A stretch of DNA of 64,000 nucleotides from Bolinopsis microptera. Lineage: Eukaryota > Ctenophora > Tentaculata > Lobata > Bolinopsidae. The notes below the pieces were generated by a model, which was given only the letters and a program-made list of their open reading frames with translations, was not told the DNA's origin and made no database searches. Shown here in pieces: positions 10,152-21,415 of the stretch (its first letter is position 1; each line of letters starts with the position of its first letter). Where the stretch lies: positions 7,323,908 through 7,387,907 of the forward strand of contig NC_087082.1 in assembly GCF_026151205.1 (NCBI RefSeq). Reading direction: 5' to 3'. The position numbers were made by a program, and so were the translations under genes.

Positions 10152-13100
10152 CAGTGGTCGCCCGGTGCCCCGGCCAAAATCACAACCCCCAGCCCTTCCC
10201 GGCCCCGGCCAAAAATTGGCAATTCGCCGGGGGTAAACACCGGCCCCGGCCAATAAATTTAACCCCGGCCAATTCTCAGTGGTCAGCCCGGGGGGGATAC
10301 AACGGTCATTAATGTGCATAAATGTGCATAAATGGGCATAAATGGGCATTAATGTGCATTAATGTATATGTATATTTCAGCAAAATTCTATAATACTGAC
10401 ATTAATGACCAGGTTTTTTTGCAATCCTTTCAAAATTTCGTGTAATACTTATTTTACAACATTCTCGCTCACATGAGCTTGATTGTTGGTGTGCACTGTG
10501 CGTGTATGAGACGACGTAAATAGGAACAACAATATTTAAAAAATAATTGCGCTGAGGTTGGAAGTACGATAACCATATTAAAACTGTTGGTAGTTCCAGA
10601 TAATTTCACCGGAAATTTTGTGCTAAATCAAATTTGGGACTTTGCATAGATGGATATGATTATGCGCCGCACCCTCGGATTCATGATCACTTGTCATCGC
10701 GTTATGAATTAGTTACTCAGCTTTACACTTGTACAGTCGTCAAGTTTTGGTCAAAGACAGTTTAAGCCAATGCTAACTCAGCCGTCAAATTTCAGTCAAA
10801 ACTGATTTAATGGAGGACTGAGAAGGAGGAGGACTGAGGAGAACTGAGGAGGAGTAGGAGGAGGAGTGAACAGGAGGAGGAGGGGGACTATGGCCAGGGA
10901 GGACTGAGGAGGAGGAGGACTAAGGAGAAGGATGAGGAGGAGGACTGAGGAGGAAGATGAGGACTTAGGAGGAGGACTGAGGAGCATGGCTGAGGAGGAT
11001 GGCTGAGGAGGATGACTGAGGAAGACTGAGGAGTACGAGGAGGAGGAGGAGAAGGAGAAGTAGGAGGACCTAGGAGGAGGAGGACCCAGGAGGAGGACTC
11101 ATGAGGAAGAGGAGGAGGAGGACTCAGGAGGAGGACTTAGGAGGAATGAGAAGGAGGAGGACTAAGGAGAACTGAGGAGGACGACTGGAGGAGGAATGAA
11201 TAGGAGGAGGAGGAGGGGGACTGGGGGACGACTATCATGAGGAAGAGGAGGACTGACGAGAAGGATGAGGAGGAGGACTGAGGAAGAAGAGGAGGAGGAT
11301 GAAGAAGAGGACCCAGGAGGAGGACTCAGGAGGAAGAGGAGGAAGAGGACTCAGGAGGAGGACTTAGGAGGACTGAGAAGAAGGACTGAGGAGAACTGAG
11401 GAGGAGGAGGAGTGAATAAGAGGAGGAGGGGGACTTAGGAGGACTGAGAAGGAGGACTGAGGAGAACTGAGGAGGATGAGGACTGAGGAAGAGGACTGAG
11501 GAGTACTGAGGAGGATGGCTGAGGAGGATGGCTGAGGAGGATGACTGAGGAGGATGACTGAGAGGGAGGAGGAGGAGGAGAAGGACTGAGGAGAAGGAGA
11601 AGGAGGAGAACCTAAGAGGAGTATTCAGGAGGAAGAGGAGGAGGAGGACTCAGGAGGAGAACTTAGGAGGACTGAAAAGGAAGAGGACTGAGGAGAACTG
11701 AGGAGGAGGAGGACTGAATAGGAGGAGGAGGAAGGACTGGGGGAGGACTGAGGAGGAGGAAGACTGACGAGAAGGATGAGGAGGACTGAGGAGGAGGACT
11801 TAGGACTGAGGATGAAGAGGAGGAGGATGAAGAGGAGGAGGAGGACCCAGGAGGAGGAGGACCCAGGAGGAGGATGAGGACTGACGAGGAGGAGGAGGAC
11901 TGAGGAGGATTGAGGAGGATTGCTGAGGAGGGTGACTGATGGGAGGAGGAGGAGGAGGAGGAAGAGGACTGAGGAGGAGGAGAAGGACTGAGGAGGAGAA
12001 GGAGGACCTAGGAGGAGGAGGAGGAGGAGGACCTAGGAGAAGAAGGAGGACCTAGGAGGAGGAGGAGGAGGAGGACTTAGGAGGAGGAGGACTCAGGAGG
12101 AGGAGGAGGACTCAAGAGGAGGACTGAGAAGGAGGACTGAGGAGGATGGCTGAGTAGGATGGCTGAGGAGGATGACTGAGGAGGAGGAGGAGAGGGACTG
12201 AGGAGGAGAAGGAGGAGGACCTAGGAGGAGGAGGACCAATGAGGAGGACTCAGGAAGAGGACTGAGGAGGACTGAGAAGGAGGAGGACTGAGGAGTACTG
12301 AGGAGGAGGAGGAGTGAATAAGAGGAGGAGGGGGACTTAGGAGGACTGAGAAGGAGGACTGAGGAGAACTGAGGAGGATGAGGACTGAGGAAGAGGACTG
12401 AGGAGTACTGAGGAGGATGGCTGAGGAGGATGGCTGAGGAGGATGACTGAGGAGGATGACTGAGAGGGAGGAGGAGGAGGAGAAGGACTGAGGAGAAGGA
12501 TAAGGAGGAGAACCTAAGAGGAGTATTCAGGAGGAAGAGGAGGAGGAGGACTCAGGAGGAGAACTTAGGAGGACTGAAAAGGAAGAGGACTGAGGAGAAC
12601 TGAGGAGGAGGAGGACTGAATAGGAGGAGGAGGAAGGACTGGGGGAGGACTGAGGAGGAGGAAGACTGACGAGAAGGATGAGGAGGACTGAGGAGGAGGA
12701 CTTAGGACTGAGGATGAAGAGGAGGAGGATGAAGAGGAGGAGGAGGACCCAGGAGGAGGAGGACCCAGGAGGAGGATGAGGACTGACGAGGAGGAGGAGG
12801 ACTGAGGAGGATTGAGGAGGATTGCTGAGGAGGATGACTGATGGGAGGAGGAGGAAGAGGACTGAGGAGGAGGAGAAGGACTGAGGAGGAGAAGGAGGAC
12901 CTAGGAGGAGGAGGAGGAGGAGGACCTAGGAGAAGAAGGAGGACCTAGGAGGAGGAGGAGGAGGAGGACTTAGGAGGAGGAGGACTCAGGAGGAGGAGGA
13001 GGACTCAAGAGGAGGACTGAGAAGGAGGACTGAGGAGGATGGCTGAGTAGGATGGCTGAGGAGGATGACTGAGGAGGAGGAGGAGAGGGACTGAGGAGGA

Positions 13101-13917
13101 GAAGGAGGAGGACCTAGGAGGAGGAGGACCAATGAGGAGGACTCAGGAAGAGGACTGAGGAGGACTGAGAAGGAGGAGGACTGAGGAGTACTGAGGAGGA
13201 TGGCTGAGGAGGATGACTGAGAGGGAGGAGGAGAAGAAGGACTGAGGAGAAGGAGAAGGAGGAGGACCTAGGAGGAGGAGGACCCAGTAGGAGGACTGAG
13301 GAGGAAGAGGAGGAGGAGGACTCAGGAGAAGGATGAGGAGGAGGACTGAGGAGGAGGACTTAGGAGGAGGAGGAGGAGGAGAAGGAGGAGGACCTAGGAG
13401 GAGGAGGACTCAGGAGGAGGAGGACTCAGGAGGAGGACTCAGGAGGAGGACTCAGGAAGAGGACTCCGGAGGAGGACTGAGAATGAGGAGGACTGAGGAG
13501 AACTGAGGAGGAGGGGGACTGAGGGAGGACTGAGGAGGAGGGGACTTGGGGAGGACTGAAGAGGAGGAGGACTGACGAGAAGGATGAGGAGGAGGACTGA
13601 TGAGGAGGACTGATGATTGAGGAGGAGGAAGAGGAGGAGGAGGAGGAAGAGGAGGAGGAAGCATCTAAATGTTATTTCCATTTTTGTTATTTTTTGTCCG
13701 TTTTTGTCCGCTCTATTTTTTGTCCGTTTTGAAAATATAGGGTACCGAACGGACAAAAAACATGATGGGCATAAATGTGCATTAATGTATATGTATATTT
13801 CAGCAAAATTCTATAATACTGACATTAATGACCGTTGTATGCCCCCCGTCAGCCCCAGCCCCGGCTATATTGGGGCTCCCCGGCCCCGGTCAGAATCCTG
13901 CCCCCGGTCGACCACTG
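10152..13917. mobile_element. hAT-type non-autonomous element, TSD ATAAAAAG
   Basis: The termini CAGTGGTCGCCCGG and CCGGTCGACCACTG are inverted. Exact 8-bp duplications ATAAAAAG flank the element at 10144-10151 and 13918-13925. CAGTGG ends and an 8-bp TSD are hallmarks of hAT transposons. GC-rich blocks rich in CCCCGGCC lie at both ends, and a shared segment ATTAATGTATATGTATATTT recurs in direct orientation near 10350 and 13785. There is no transposase. The middle is a purine-rich tandem array. Confidence 0.92.
10808..13670. repeat. 2.9-kb purine-rich array (GAGGAGGACTGAGGA)n inside the hAT element
   Basis: One strand is almost purely purine, built of variants of GAGGAGGACTGAGGAGGA and GGATGGCTGAGGAGGATGAC. 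A higher-order duplication of about 902 bp is visible: GTGAATAAGAGGAGGAGGGG near 11411 recurs near 12313 with the same downstream order of variants for several hundred bases. Open frames rich in Pro/Ser on the complement are by-products of the repeat. Polypurine tracts of this sort can form triplex or G-rich structures (general knowledge). Confidence 0.93.
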
Positions 13918-13925
13918 ATAAAAAG

Positions 13926-14689
13926 TTAACTCACTGGATTTGTCCAAAAGCGAGAGAAAGTACTGAGAAAGCACTTATACGTCACCACCAGAGGGCCTAG
14001 AGAGGTTATCTTTGTCTGTTTAATTGAATATTGAGTATATAATATGAGATTTAAGATGAACATGATAGATATAATGTCCAAATTCTAAAGTTCCACCAAA
14101 ATTGAGTCACATTAAACTTGGTTAACACAACAATTTTCTTCATTATAGTAGGTGATTTGACATAGTGAAGTGTAAACTAAATTATTATTTATAATAATTA
14201 CCTGTCGGAGGGATTTAAGTGTTCCTTTGAACAGTCCTTTTCTGGAAGGTTGAGAGCTTTCAATACATCCAGAGAGCCAAATTGGATTCGTCCTTCTTTC
14301 GGGCATTATATGCAGTCTTTGATATGATGCCTTGTACATTTTGAAACCCTGCGGTTATCATTATTAAATACTTATAGAGCCTTAGATAAGGGGTTCGTCG
14401 TTCACATAATATTGTGTAATTGCAATATAGTAAGGTTACTGTACATTTCCAACCCTTTGTCATGTATATCACAACAGATGATGTTAAAAGCATAATAATA
14501 TTATGATACAGTTTTACAGTTTTTGTTACGTGTTGATAATCTAGCTCTTATCTCTATTTTATCGCTACATTACAACTGCCGGTTGGATCACTGAACTCGC
14601 GGAAGCTACGAACCGTGACAATAAATCTGAGTTTTCAGTTGAAACGTTCAAAAAGCCAGTGAAGTCAGTTTCAGTAAAACATTTGTAAT
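13926..14689. other. No recognised gene
   Basis: AT-rich unique-looking sequence with only short frames. No terminal repeats seen. Confidence 0.4.
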
Positions 14690-14891
14690 TTGTATTCTGC
14701 GTATCAGACTACCGATAATCATGTAAGTACGTTTCTGGATAACAAGAAAGATATGGAGGAGTTGAAGAGCGATCTTATCCGATCGAAAAGTACTGTTATC
14801 AAGCTGCAGGCTGAACTTCTGGAAACTAAATCGAAGCAGTTGGAATCCGTGCACTCCAACGTCAAGACCGCCGTTCAAGACACTGGGCAAC
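14690..14891 (+). pseudogene. LINE ORF1-like N-terminal coiled coil
   Basis: The open stretch encodes a charged helical segment (KDMEELKSDLIRSKSTVIKL, then QAELLETKSKQ) typical of the coiled coil in LINE ORF1 proteins. It ends where the palindrome begins. The identification rests on context with the downstream ORF1 core. Confidence 0.5.
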
Positions 14892-15840
14892 TTGGTCGTT
14901 TAGCTCCGGACAGTCTATGCAACGTCTATGCAACGTCCATGCAACAACAAAAGAACCGTCTATGCAACGTCTATGCAACGTCCCTGCACAATGAACACTC
15001 TATGCACACTCCCTGCACGGTCAGTCTATGCAACGTCTATGCAACGTCTATGCAACGTCTATGCAACGTCTATGCAACGTCCCTGCACAGTACCATATGA
15101 ACACCGGCTACTAGCCGGCTACTAGCCGGCTAGTAGCCACTTTTGTAATAACAGCTCCTCAACTTCACATTAACAACCGGCTACTAACCGGCACTTGAAA
15201 AGTGGTCACTAGCCGGCTACTAACCGGCTACTAGCCGGCTAGTGACCACAAAGTGGCTACTAACCGGCTACTAATCGGTCACTAGCCGGCTCTTAAGCGG
15301 ACCTACTAGCCGGCACTCGAAAAGCGGTCGCTAGCCGGCTGCTAACCGGCTACTAACCGGTTAGTAGCCGGCTAGTGACCGCTTTTCAAGTGCCGGCTAG
15401 TAGCCGGTTTAGAACCGGCTACTAATAGGTCTGCTTTAGAGCTCGGCTAATAGCCGGCTAGTGACCGCTTAGTAGCCGGTTAGTAGCCACTTTGTGGTCA
15501 CTAGCCGGCTAGTAGCCGGTTAGTAGCCGGCTAGTGACCACTTTTCAAGTGCCGGTTAGTAGCCGGTTGTTAATGTGAAGTTGAGGAGCTGTTATTACAA
15601 AAGTGGCTACTAGCCGGCTAGTAGCCGGCTAGTAGCCGGTGTTCATATGGTACTGTGCAGGGACGTTGCATAGACGTTGCATAGACGTTGCATAGACGTT
15701 GCATAGACTGACCGTGCAGGGAGTGTGCATAGAGTGTTCATTGTGCAGGGACGTTGCATAGACGTTGCATAGACGGTTCTTTTGTTGTTGCACGGACGTT
15801 GCATAGACGTTGCATAGACTGTCCGGAGCTAAACGACCAA
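14892..15840. mobile_element. Foldback element: 949-bp near-palindrome with CCGGCTACTAG repeats
   Basis: The left end TTGGTCGTTTAGCTCCGG is mirrored exactly at the right end. Moving inward both arms carry GTCTATGCAAC repeats (every 10-12 bp), a CTCCTCAACTTCACATTAAC block, and then arrays of CCGGCTACTAG/CCGGTTAGTAG. The centre is near AACCGGTT at 15356-15363. Arms are slightly unequal because of small indels. There is no coding capacity. It interrupts the ORF1-like frame. Confidence 0.9.
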
Positions 15841-15879
15841 CTTCCCAAAACCACGTTTTGAAGTTATCTGGGTTGGGAG

Positions 15880-16067
15880 AAAATCAGCCAACAAGACGAG
15901 ACCAGTCAAAGTTTCGCTAGGTAATTCTAACTTACCGTTCATGAGATATTAGTAAATGCCAAAAAGCTTAGACTGTGTGAAGATCATAAGACTGTTTTCA
16001 TCTCTCCAGATCGATCACCTGAAGATCGAGCTATCCATCAGCGGTTGGTCTTGGAAATGAAACAGAT
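15880..16067 (+). pseudogene. LINE ORF1-like core fragment
   Basis: The translation contains NKTRPVKVSLGNS and later VFISPDRSPEDRAIHQRLV, which match the style of the conserved block in ORF1-like proteins of marine-invertebrate LINEs (recollection). The frame shifts between the two motifs near 15930, and the hAT MITE cuts it at 16067. Confidence 0.5.
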
Positions 16068-16075
16068 AGCCAAAG

Positions 16076-16332
16076 CAGGCATGGCTCCACCGTGTAGGTT
16101 CGGGTGGGTGCGCACCCACCCAAAGGATGTTGCACCCACCCAAACGATTCGAAAATGTTCACACAAAAATTGTATAAACTAAGGGTCAATTGACTTCTGT
16201 TATCAATTGAGACTGTTTTGGAGATATTAAAATACGTTTAGGAGAGTAAAATTCCAAAATTTTCCAGGGGGCTTCCCCCCGCCGTGCGCCAAGCTGCACC
16301 CACCCAAAGTTTTTGAGCTGGAGCCATGCCTG
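16076..16332. mobile_element. hAT-type MITE, TSD AGCCAAAG
   Basis: The ends CAGGCATGGCTCCA and TGGAGCCATGCCTG are exact complements (14 bp). The 8-bp duplication AGCCAAAG stands at 16068-16075 and 16333-16340. Internally CACCCACCCAAA is repeated three times. The 257-bp element has no coding capacity. Confidence 0.93.
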
Positions 16333-16496
16333 AGCCAAAGAAGACACAAAAAAACATTATTATATCAGAAGTGGTAATATTTGTAGTGAGGACAAGATGT
16401 TAGAGAGTGATACATAATAATGAGTGATATACATCCATAAGTTTTTAATTTTGATTGTTGATATAAGCGGGATAAAAATAATTTATTTCATTTGTA

Positions 16497-16781
16497 TTGG
16501 ACGGGACATACACAAAGATGCTACGTATGGTGCTGGGTATCTCATGGAAGGACAAGGTCAGCAATATAACTTTGTATGGTAGTCTACCAAGGCTGTCAAA
16601 CAAGTTACGAAGCAGGAGACTAAAAATGGCGGGACACTGCATCAGACATCCTGATCTACTTGCCAGTGATTTAGTCTTATGGAAACCTATGCATGGTAGA
16701 GCACAGCAAGGCCGACCAAGACAAAGCTACTTGTCTATGTTACTGAAGGAAATTGGGACAAACTCAAAAGAGGAACTGTAA
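16497..16781 (+). pseudogene. LINE ORF2 C-terminal fragment
   Basis: The product reads LYGSLPRLSNKLRSRRLKMA then GHCIRHPDLLASDLVLW and GRAQQGRPRQSYL. This is the conserved C-terminal region after the polymerase in a widespread LINE lineage often annotated as endonuclease-reverse transcriptase. The stop is at 16779-16781, and similarity continues a little past it (TLMRDRDIWRG). No polymerase motifs precede it here. Confidence 0.75.
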
Positions 16782-16840
16782 ACCCTGATGCGGGACAGGG
16801 ATATATGGAGGGGGTTATCTGGCGTAGATCGGACTTAGTT

Positions 16841-17576
16841 CCGAAAAAATAGTAGTACCTATTTCATTAATAACCTGCATAGTTGAAAAGTTGATTGATG
16901 TAGTTTTGATAAACAGGGCGTCGTTCAACTCCACTCATTTCGTTCCAAGCTGGAATGTAGTATTGTTTAGTGTAGGTTTGTTCATGTACCTCTCATCATC
17001 AAAGGTTTCAACTTATACAGCATCGATAACATCAACTAACAAAGCTGTTTGAACAGCTTAAGATTCAGTTAAAATTACATTATTCAGATACAGTTTGTGA
17101 AATGAAACATTGTCAGCCTGTATTTAATTAATTATAATAATTATGGTAATTTAGCTAAAAATCAAACCATTTGAGTTTTCATTGTTATCAAAATAATTTT
17201 GATCTAAATTCGTCTTAATCTGCATGGCTGTGAGCGGATCGAAGTCTTTTAACAAACCACAAGATTCTTAAAGTGATCCGAATGTACACAGAGAACTGTC
17301 TTAGCTAGTTCTGGGTCCATAAACATGTCACCTTCTTTCTAATGGTGATTGTCAAGTTTGTTCAGCAACATAATTCAGAATTACAGAAATTATTTGAATC
17401 TACTAGAGATGAAATGGCTTAAATAACAAGCAATAGATGTAACTAAACAATTAAATACATATTGTAGTTTGACTACTTCTTTGAAACAATCAAAGAACGG
17501 GGGAGCTAAGGGAATGATTGCTCAAAACGAATGATATCTTCATGAAGTCAATGCAGCATCTATACATTTATTCGAA
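16841..17576. other. No recognised gene
   Basis: AT-rich sequence with stops in all frames. No repeat structure seen. Confidence 0.4.
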
Positions 17577-18325
17577 ATAAGTGATGGATGAGGGGGTTTA
17601 AGTCAGGCATTCCTGACATTTACTCTGATGTCAGGGGCCTTTTATATATTATATTTGAGTATAATACATTTTACCTTATAATCAACCATCACTCCCGTCT
17701 AGGAAGTACTATGTATTTGTGTATGTAATTGAGATCGTATCAGCGCCTTTCATTCTACTCAACGCGTTTCATTGATCATATATGTCAAGCTTGTTTAGAG
17801 TAGAATGAAACGCGTTGAGTAGAATGAAAGGCGCTGATACGATCTCAATTACATACACAAATACATAGTACTTCCTAGACGGGAGTGATGGTTAATTATA
17901 AGGTAAAATGTATTATACTCAAATATAATATATAAAAGGCCCCTGACACTACTACTATTTATAAATTCAAAATCATGTTAAGAAGATAGCAGCAACTAAT
18001 CCATATTATTTACAGTGCTCTATTTTATGTGTACTGAAGAGTGCCTTTACAATATTCCACTTTGTGGTGTAGATTTCCTCCATATCCAACAGGCAACACT
18101 GAATGAGTGATGGATGAGGGGGTTTAAGATAGGTGTTCCTGACATGTATTCAAAATTGCATTGAGAAGATAGCAGTAACTAATCTATATTATTTACAGTG
18201 CTCTATTTATGTACTGAAGGGTACCTTTACAATATTTCAGTTTGTGGTAGGGTTCCTCCACATCCAACAGGTAACACGGAATGAGTGATGGATGAGGGGG
18301 TTTAAGTAAGGCATTCCTGTCAAAA
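17577..18325. repeat. ~180-bp tandem repeat, 2-3 copies
   Basis: AGTGATGGATGAGGGGGTTT occurs at about 17580, 18105 and 18284, followed each time by a GGYRTTCCTGACA-like segment. GAAGATAGCAGYAACTAATC follows near 17982 and 18165. The spacing of the last two copies is about 179-183 bp. The palindrome at 17629-17948 sits inside the first copy. Confidence 0.75.
17629..17948. mobile_element. Near-perfect 320-bp palindrome (145-bp arms)
   Basis: The arms 17629-17773 and 17804-17948 are almost exact complements, starting TGTCAGGGGCC and ending GGCCCCTGACA, around a 30-bp loop. There is no coding capacity. It behaves like a foldback MITE inserted in the ~180-bp repeat. Confidence 0.92.
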
Positions 18326-19395
18326 GATCTATAATTAATCTTGTAAGGGTACCACACAGTAGACATTATATTGTTGATTGTGAACCAAAAGTTTATTCAT
18401 ACCCACAATCGATAAATTATAAATCCAAATAGTCATATAAGCAATGCAATACTAAATTGGTGAAATTGTATTAACAAAAGGTATACAGCCAAGTAAAGGT
18501 ATCTCAACAATATAACATTGAAGTATTAGAAATGGCACTCTACTATTATAAAACACTTTACTGTACTGTATTAAACAATATTAAATGAAATTAAGCCAGA
18601 GAAGGCATGAACTTCAGAAAAGGACAATACACTAACGGTACAAAAACTTAAATGAGTTTCAGGGAAGGGTTACTAAAATTTTACGGTAGCGCTCGATTTT
18701 ATTCAAAAATTTTCAAAGTGCTCAGCACCACGAAAAATATAATTTTTTCTTCCGCTTTCAAAACTTGTTTTGACGCTGAAAAACTATCAAATAGTATTAT
18801 TGAACAGTATTAAAACACTTTGTGGGCAAAAATATTTCATTTTGGATGTATAAAGAGCCGATAAAATTTAGCGCGCAAAAAAACATTTTTTTGGAAGGTT
18901 TTTTAAAATTTTGACCAGGTTAACTCTTATGTGCGCTTATGAACTTAATATTAGCTAATGCGGCATATTGAAATGTATCAGAAACCGAAATATCTAAGCT
19001 TTTCCTTGAAATTAACCTATCGATAATCCTGAAAAACCTCAAAAAATGACCATTTTTAGGGCCAAAAATCGGTTTTTTTCAAATAAAACCAGGTTAACCC
19101 CATTTTCAACACTTCCCACTACCATCAATCGATTCAGGGGCCAAAAATACGTCTTTTAAGACATGTCTGATGACCCTGGTGTATCGAGCCGAAAATCCCC
19201 GTAACAGCTCCTACTACCAAGTCCCCTAAGCTTAATAAGATATTTGGTATAAAAGTACTGCTAGTTATATACATGTATAAAATATATTTTTATTTGCTTT
19301 AATTAATTGATATTAAATAAAATTGTTGTTTTCTTGAATTTCTTCTTCACCTAGACATGAGTCTACGCGAATACTTTGTGACGCGCTTGTTTCAA
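18326..19395. other. No recognised gene
   Basis: AT-rich unique-looking sequence. CCAGGTTAAC occurs twice (about 18917 and 19088). No coding frames of note. Confidence 0.4.
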
Positions 19396-19736
19396 AAGTA
19401 GAATAGAATCCTGCATGCCGCCTTCGGTGGTCGCGCGCTACTGCAAGCGAGAGGGCTCTGGATAGAGCAAAAATTTTTCGAAGTAGCGCGCGCCGCTTTT
19501 TTTCAATTTTAACCCGAAGTAAATGCTACAAAGTAATGCTACAAAGCAAAGTAATATTTTGACCATTGTTAATGATCAGGCCCGGCGCGCGCTACTTCGT
19601 AGCACTTGCCATCGGGCTATTTTGAGAAGAAAGAGGCGCGCGCTACTTCGAAGAAATTTAGACGAGTAACATCCGTCAAAGTAATATTACAAAGTAGTGC
19701 TACAAAGTAGTGCGCGCCAGGCTAGTCCCCCAAGAG
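19396..19736. mobile_element. GC-rich palindromic repeat family (GCGCGCGCTACTTCG)
   Basis: Several copies of GGCGCGCGCTACTTCG and its complement lie here, with CATTGTTAATGATCAGGCCC at one side. The same block with AAATTTAGAGGAGTAACATC recurs at 44650-44720, and its mirrored end at 44330-44380. This is a dispersed MITE-like family with no coding capacity. Confidence 0.6.
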
Positions 19737-19880
19737 GACCAAAGTGCAAAGAAATTGCTGCTAACTGCTAGCTGCTAACTACTGCTGACTGCTGCTAACT
19801 GCTGCTGTCGCGCACGCCGCTAGCAGCAGTTAGCCGCTAGCAGTTATGCAAGTTAGCCGCAGTTCCTTTGCACTTTGGTC
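19737..19880. mobile_element. Hairpin MITE, GACCAAAGTGCAAAG ends
   Basis: The termini GACCAAAGTGCAAAG and CTTTGCACTTTGGTC are exact complements. Between them lie CTGCTAACTGCTG-type repeats and their complement, with a CGCGCACGCCG loop. The 144-bp element is related to the one at 7206-7508. Confidence 0.85.
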
Positions 19881-19990
19881 AACGCAATAATTTAACAAAT
19901 GATACTTGTAAAATTGAAAATATTTGTTGCAAGACCGTCGACGAGTCCAACTTGGCGCGCGTTTTAGTGAGTTATAAATCTACAACGCAA

Positions 19991-20075
19991 TAATTAAACG
20001 CAAATTAATGAATTTTGTCAAATTAAAGAATTTTATCAAATAAATGAATTTTGTCAAATTAATGAATTTTGTCAA
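19991..20075. repeat. ~20-bp minisatellite ATGAATTTTGTCAAATTA
   Basis: Four imperfect copies of ATGAATTTTGTCAAATTA follow one another. Confidence 0.75.
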
Positions 20076-20198
20076 ATTATTTAGCAATTTTACAAATCCG
20101 CGCTCCGAAGGCCGTGCCTAATTTACTAGGCCGCGCTCAGCCTGTCATTCCGCCGAATCTCTATTCTTTATGTTTATGAACATAATAGAGGTCCCCTT

Positions 20199-20515
20199 AC
20201 AATATGACGCAAAAATGGCCCTCCTCGGCCATGGCCGAGGAGGGTCATTTTTAAAAAATAAAATAAAAAACCATACTCACGTGGCCGAGGAGGGTCATTC
20301 AGCCGAAGAGGGTCATTTTTAAAATGGCCCTGCTAGGCCATGGCCGAGGAGGACCATTTTTGCGTCATATTGTTTGGCCCTGCTCGGCCATGGCCGAGCA
20401 GGGCCATTTTAAAAAAGTGACCCTCCCTGGCCGAATGACCCTCCTCGGCCACGTGAGTATGGTTTTTTATTTTATTTTTAAAATGACCCTCCTCGGCCAC
20501 CATACTTAACATTCA
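20199..20515. mobile_element. Nested GGCC-palindrome MITE
   Basis: An inner unit, 20199-20373, has exact 20-bp ends ACAATATGACGCAAAAATGG and its complement. A second arm continues to about 20515. Both contain the palindrome CTCGGCCATGGCCGAG and repeats of GAGGAGGGTCATT. AT-rich spacers (TTTTTTATTTTATTTT) are mirrored as well. There is no coding capacity. Confidence 0.8.
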
Positions 20516-20848
20516 AGAATTATTAAATTCTTGCATTAGTATTCACAGTATATTTTAAATCTTTTCTAAGCTATATCTCTACTTACTTAGTATTCAAGTT
20601 ACTTTCAGGGAGGAATACTATGGTTATTTGACAAACAACCATCTTTAATTTATATATAAATTTGTCGTATATAATATCATGTCAGTAATGAAGAGGAACA
20701 TAACGATTATCTTATTGGTGTCATCCTTATGTGGCAGAGAAGCGTATCATAAATCTTTATTCCACTGGGAGGTTTGATTAGGTTTTTAAAATAGGATAAT
20801 GTTCATGTTTTGACAAATTTTTAAAATATTGTATTTGATAAATAATTA

Positions 20849-21415
20849 ATGTTCGTGGGAAAATATTTATTATATATTTTTCACAAAGCTGCAAACTGCC
20901 ACAAGATACGAAACATTGCAAAAATGAAACCATTCCTCTCTGAAACTCAAATGCAAATCATCGTGCAATCTCTTATCATCAGTTCCCTTGACTACTGTAA
21001 TGCACTTTACTTTGGAGCTAATCATTCTGTTTTGAAACAGCTACAATCTCTGCAAAACAGAGCATGCCGCTTAGTCAAAGGTCTAAAGAAAAGAGAAGAA
21101 GTTGATCCCTACATAAAAGAACTTCATTGGCTCAAGGTACAAGAACGTATTGAATTTAAAATACTCCTGTTAACTTTCAAACTGCTCCATGGGCTAGCAC
21201 CTTCATACCTGTCAAACCTTGTAAAGTACAATTCCAGTGGTGGAAGAGATGTGTCTCTTCATTGCCCCATAAACAGTCCACCTAGAGCCTTCTCTTCATC
21301 TGCTCCAAGATTATGGAACAATCTTCCTCAAGAAATCAGGAAATGTGTAAACATCAAGGACTTTAAGGGAAAACTTAAAGCTCACCTGTTTAGAAAGTCC
21401 TTTGATTTGTACTGA
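20849..21415 (+). pseudogene. LINE ORF2 C-terminus (CR1/L2-like)
   Basis: The 188-aa open frame has the C-terminal hallmarks of CR1/L2-group ORF2: SSLDYCNALYFG, LQSLQNRACRLVKG, ELHWLKVQERIEFKILLLTF, GLAPSYLSNL, APRLWNNLPQEIR and a basic end HLFRKSF. Polymerase motifs are absent upstream, so this is a 5'-truncated copy, the usual result of incomplete reverse transcription. The stop at 21413-21415 is probably the native one. The 3' region (21416 to about 21700) may be the element's own tail. This lineage differs from the LINEs at 1-3014 and 14690-16830. Confidence 0.85.

Larger units (their letters stand above)
14690..16830 (+). mobile_element. Deleted LINE: ORF1-like piece plus ORF2 C-terminus
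   Basis: Three separated plus-strand pieces read as LINE protein. A coiled-coil ORF1-like start lies at 14690-14890, an ORF1 core with KTRPVKVSLGNS and SPDRSPEDRA at 15880-16070, and an ORF2 C-terminal segment at 16497-16781. A 949-bp palindrome (14892-15840) and a 257-bp hAT MITE (16076-16332) interrupt it, and the endonuclease and polymerase are missing. It is a dead copy. Confidence 0.65.

Noticed and set aside
10796-13756. Pro/Ser-rich frames on the complement of the purine array
   Set aside because: Low-complexity translation of a tandem repeat inside a hAT element.
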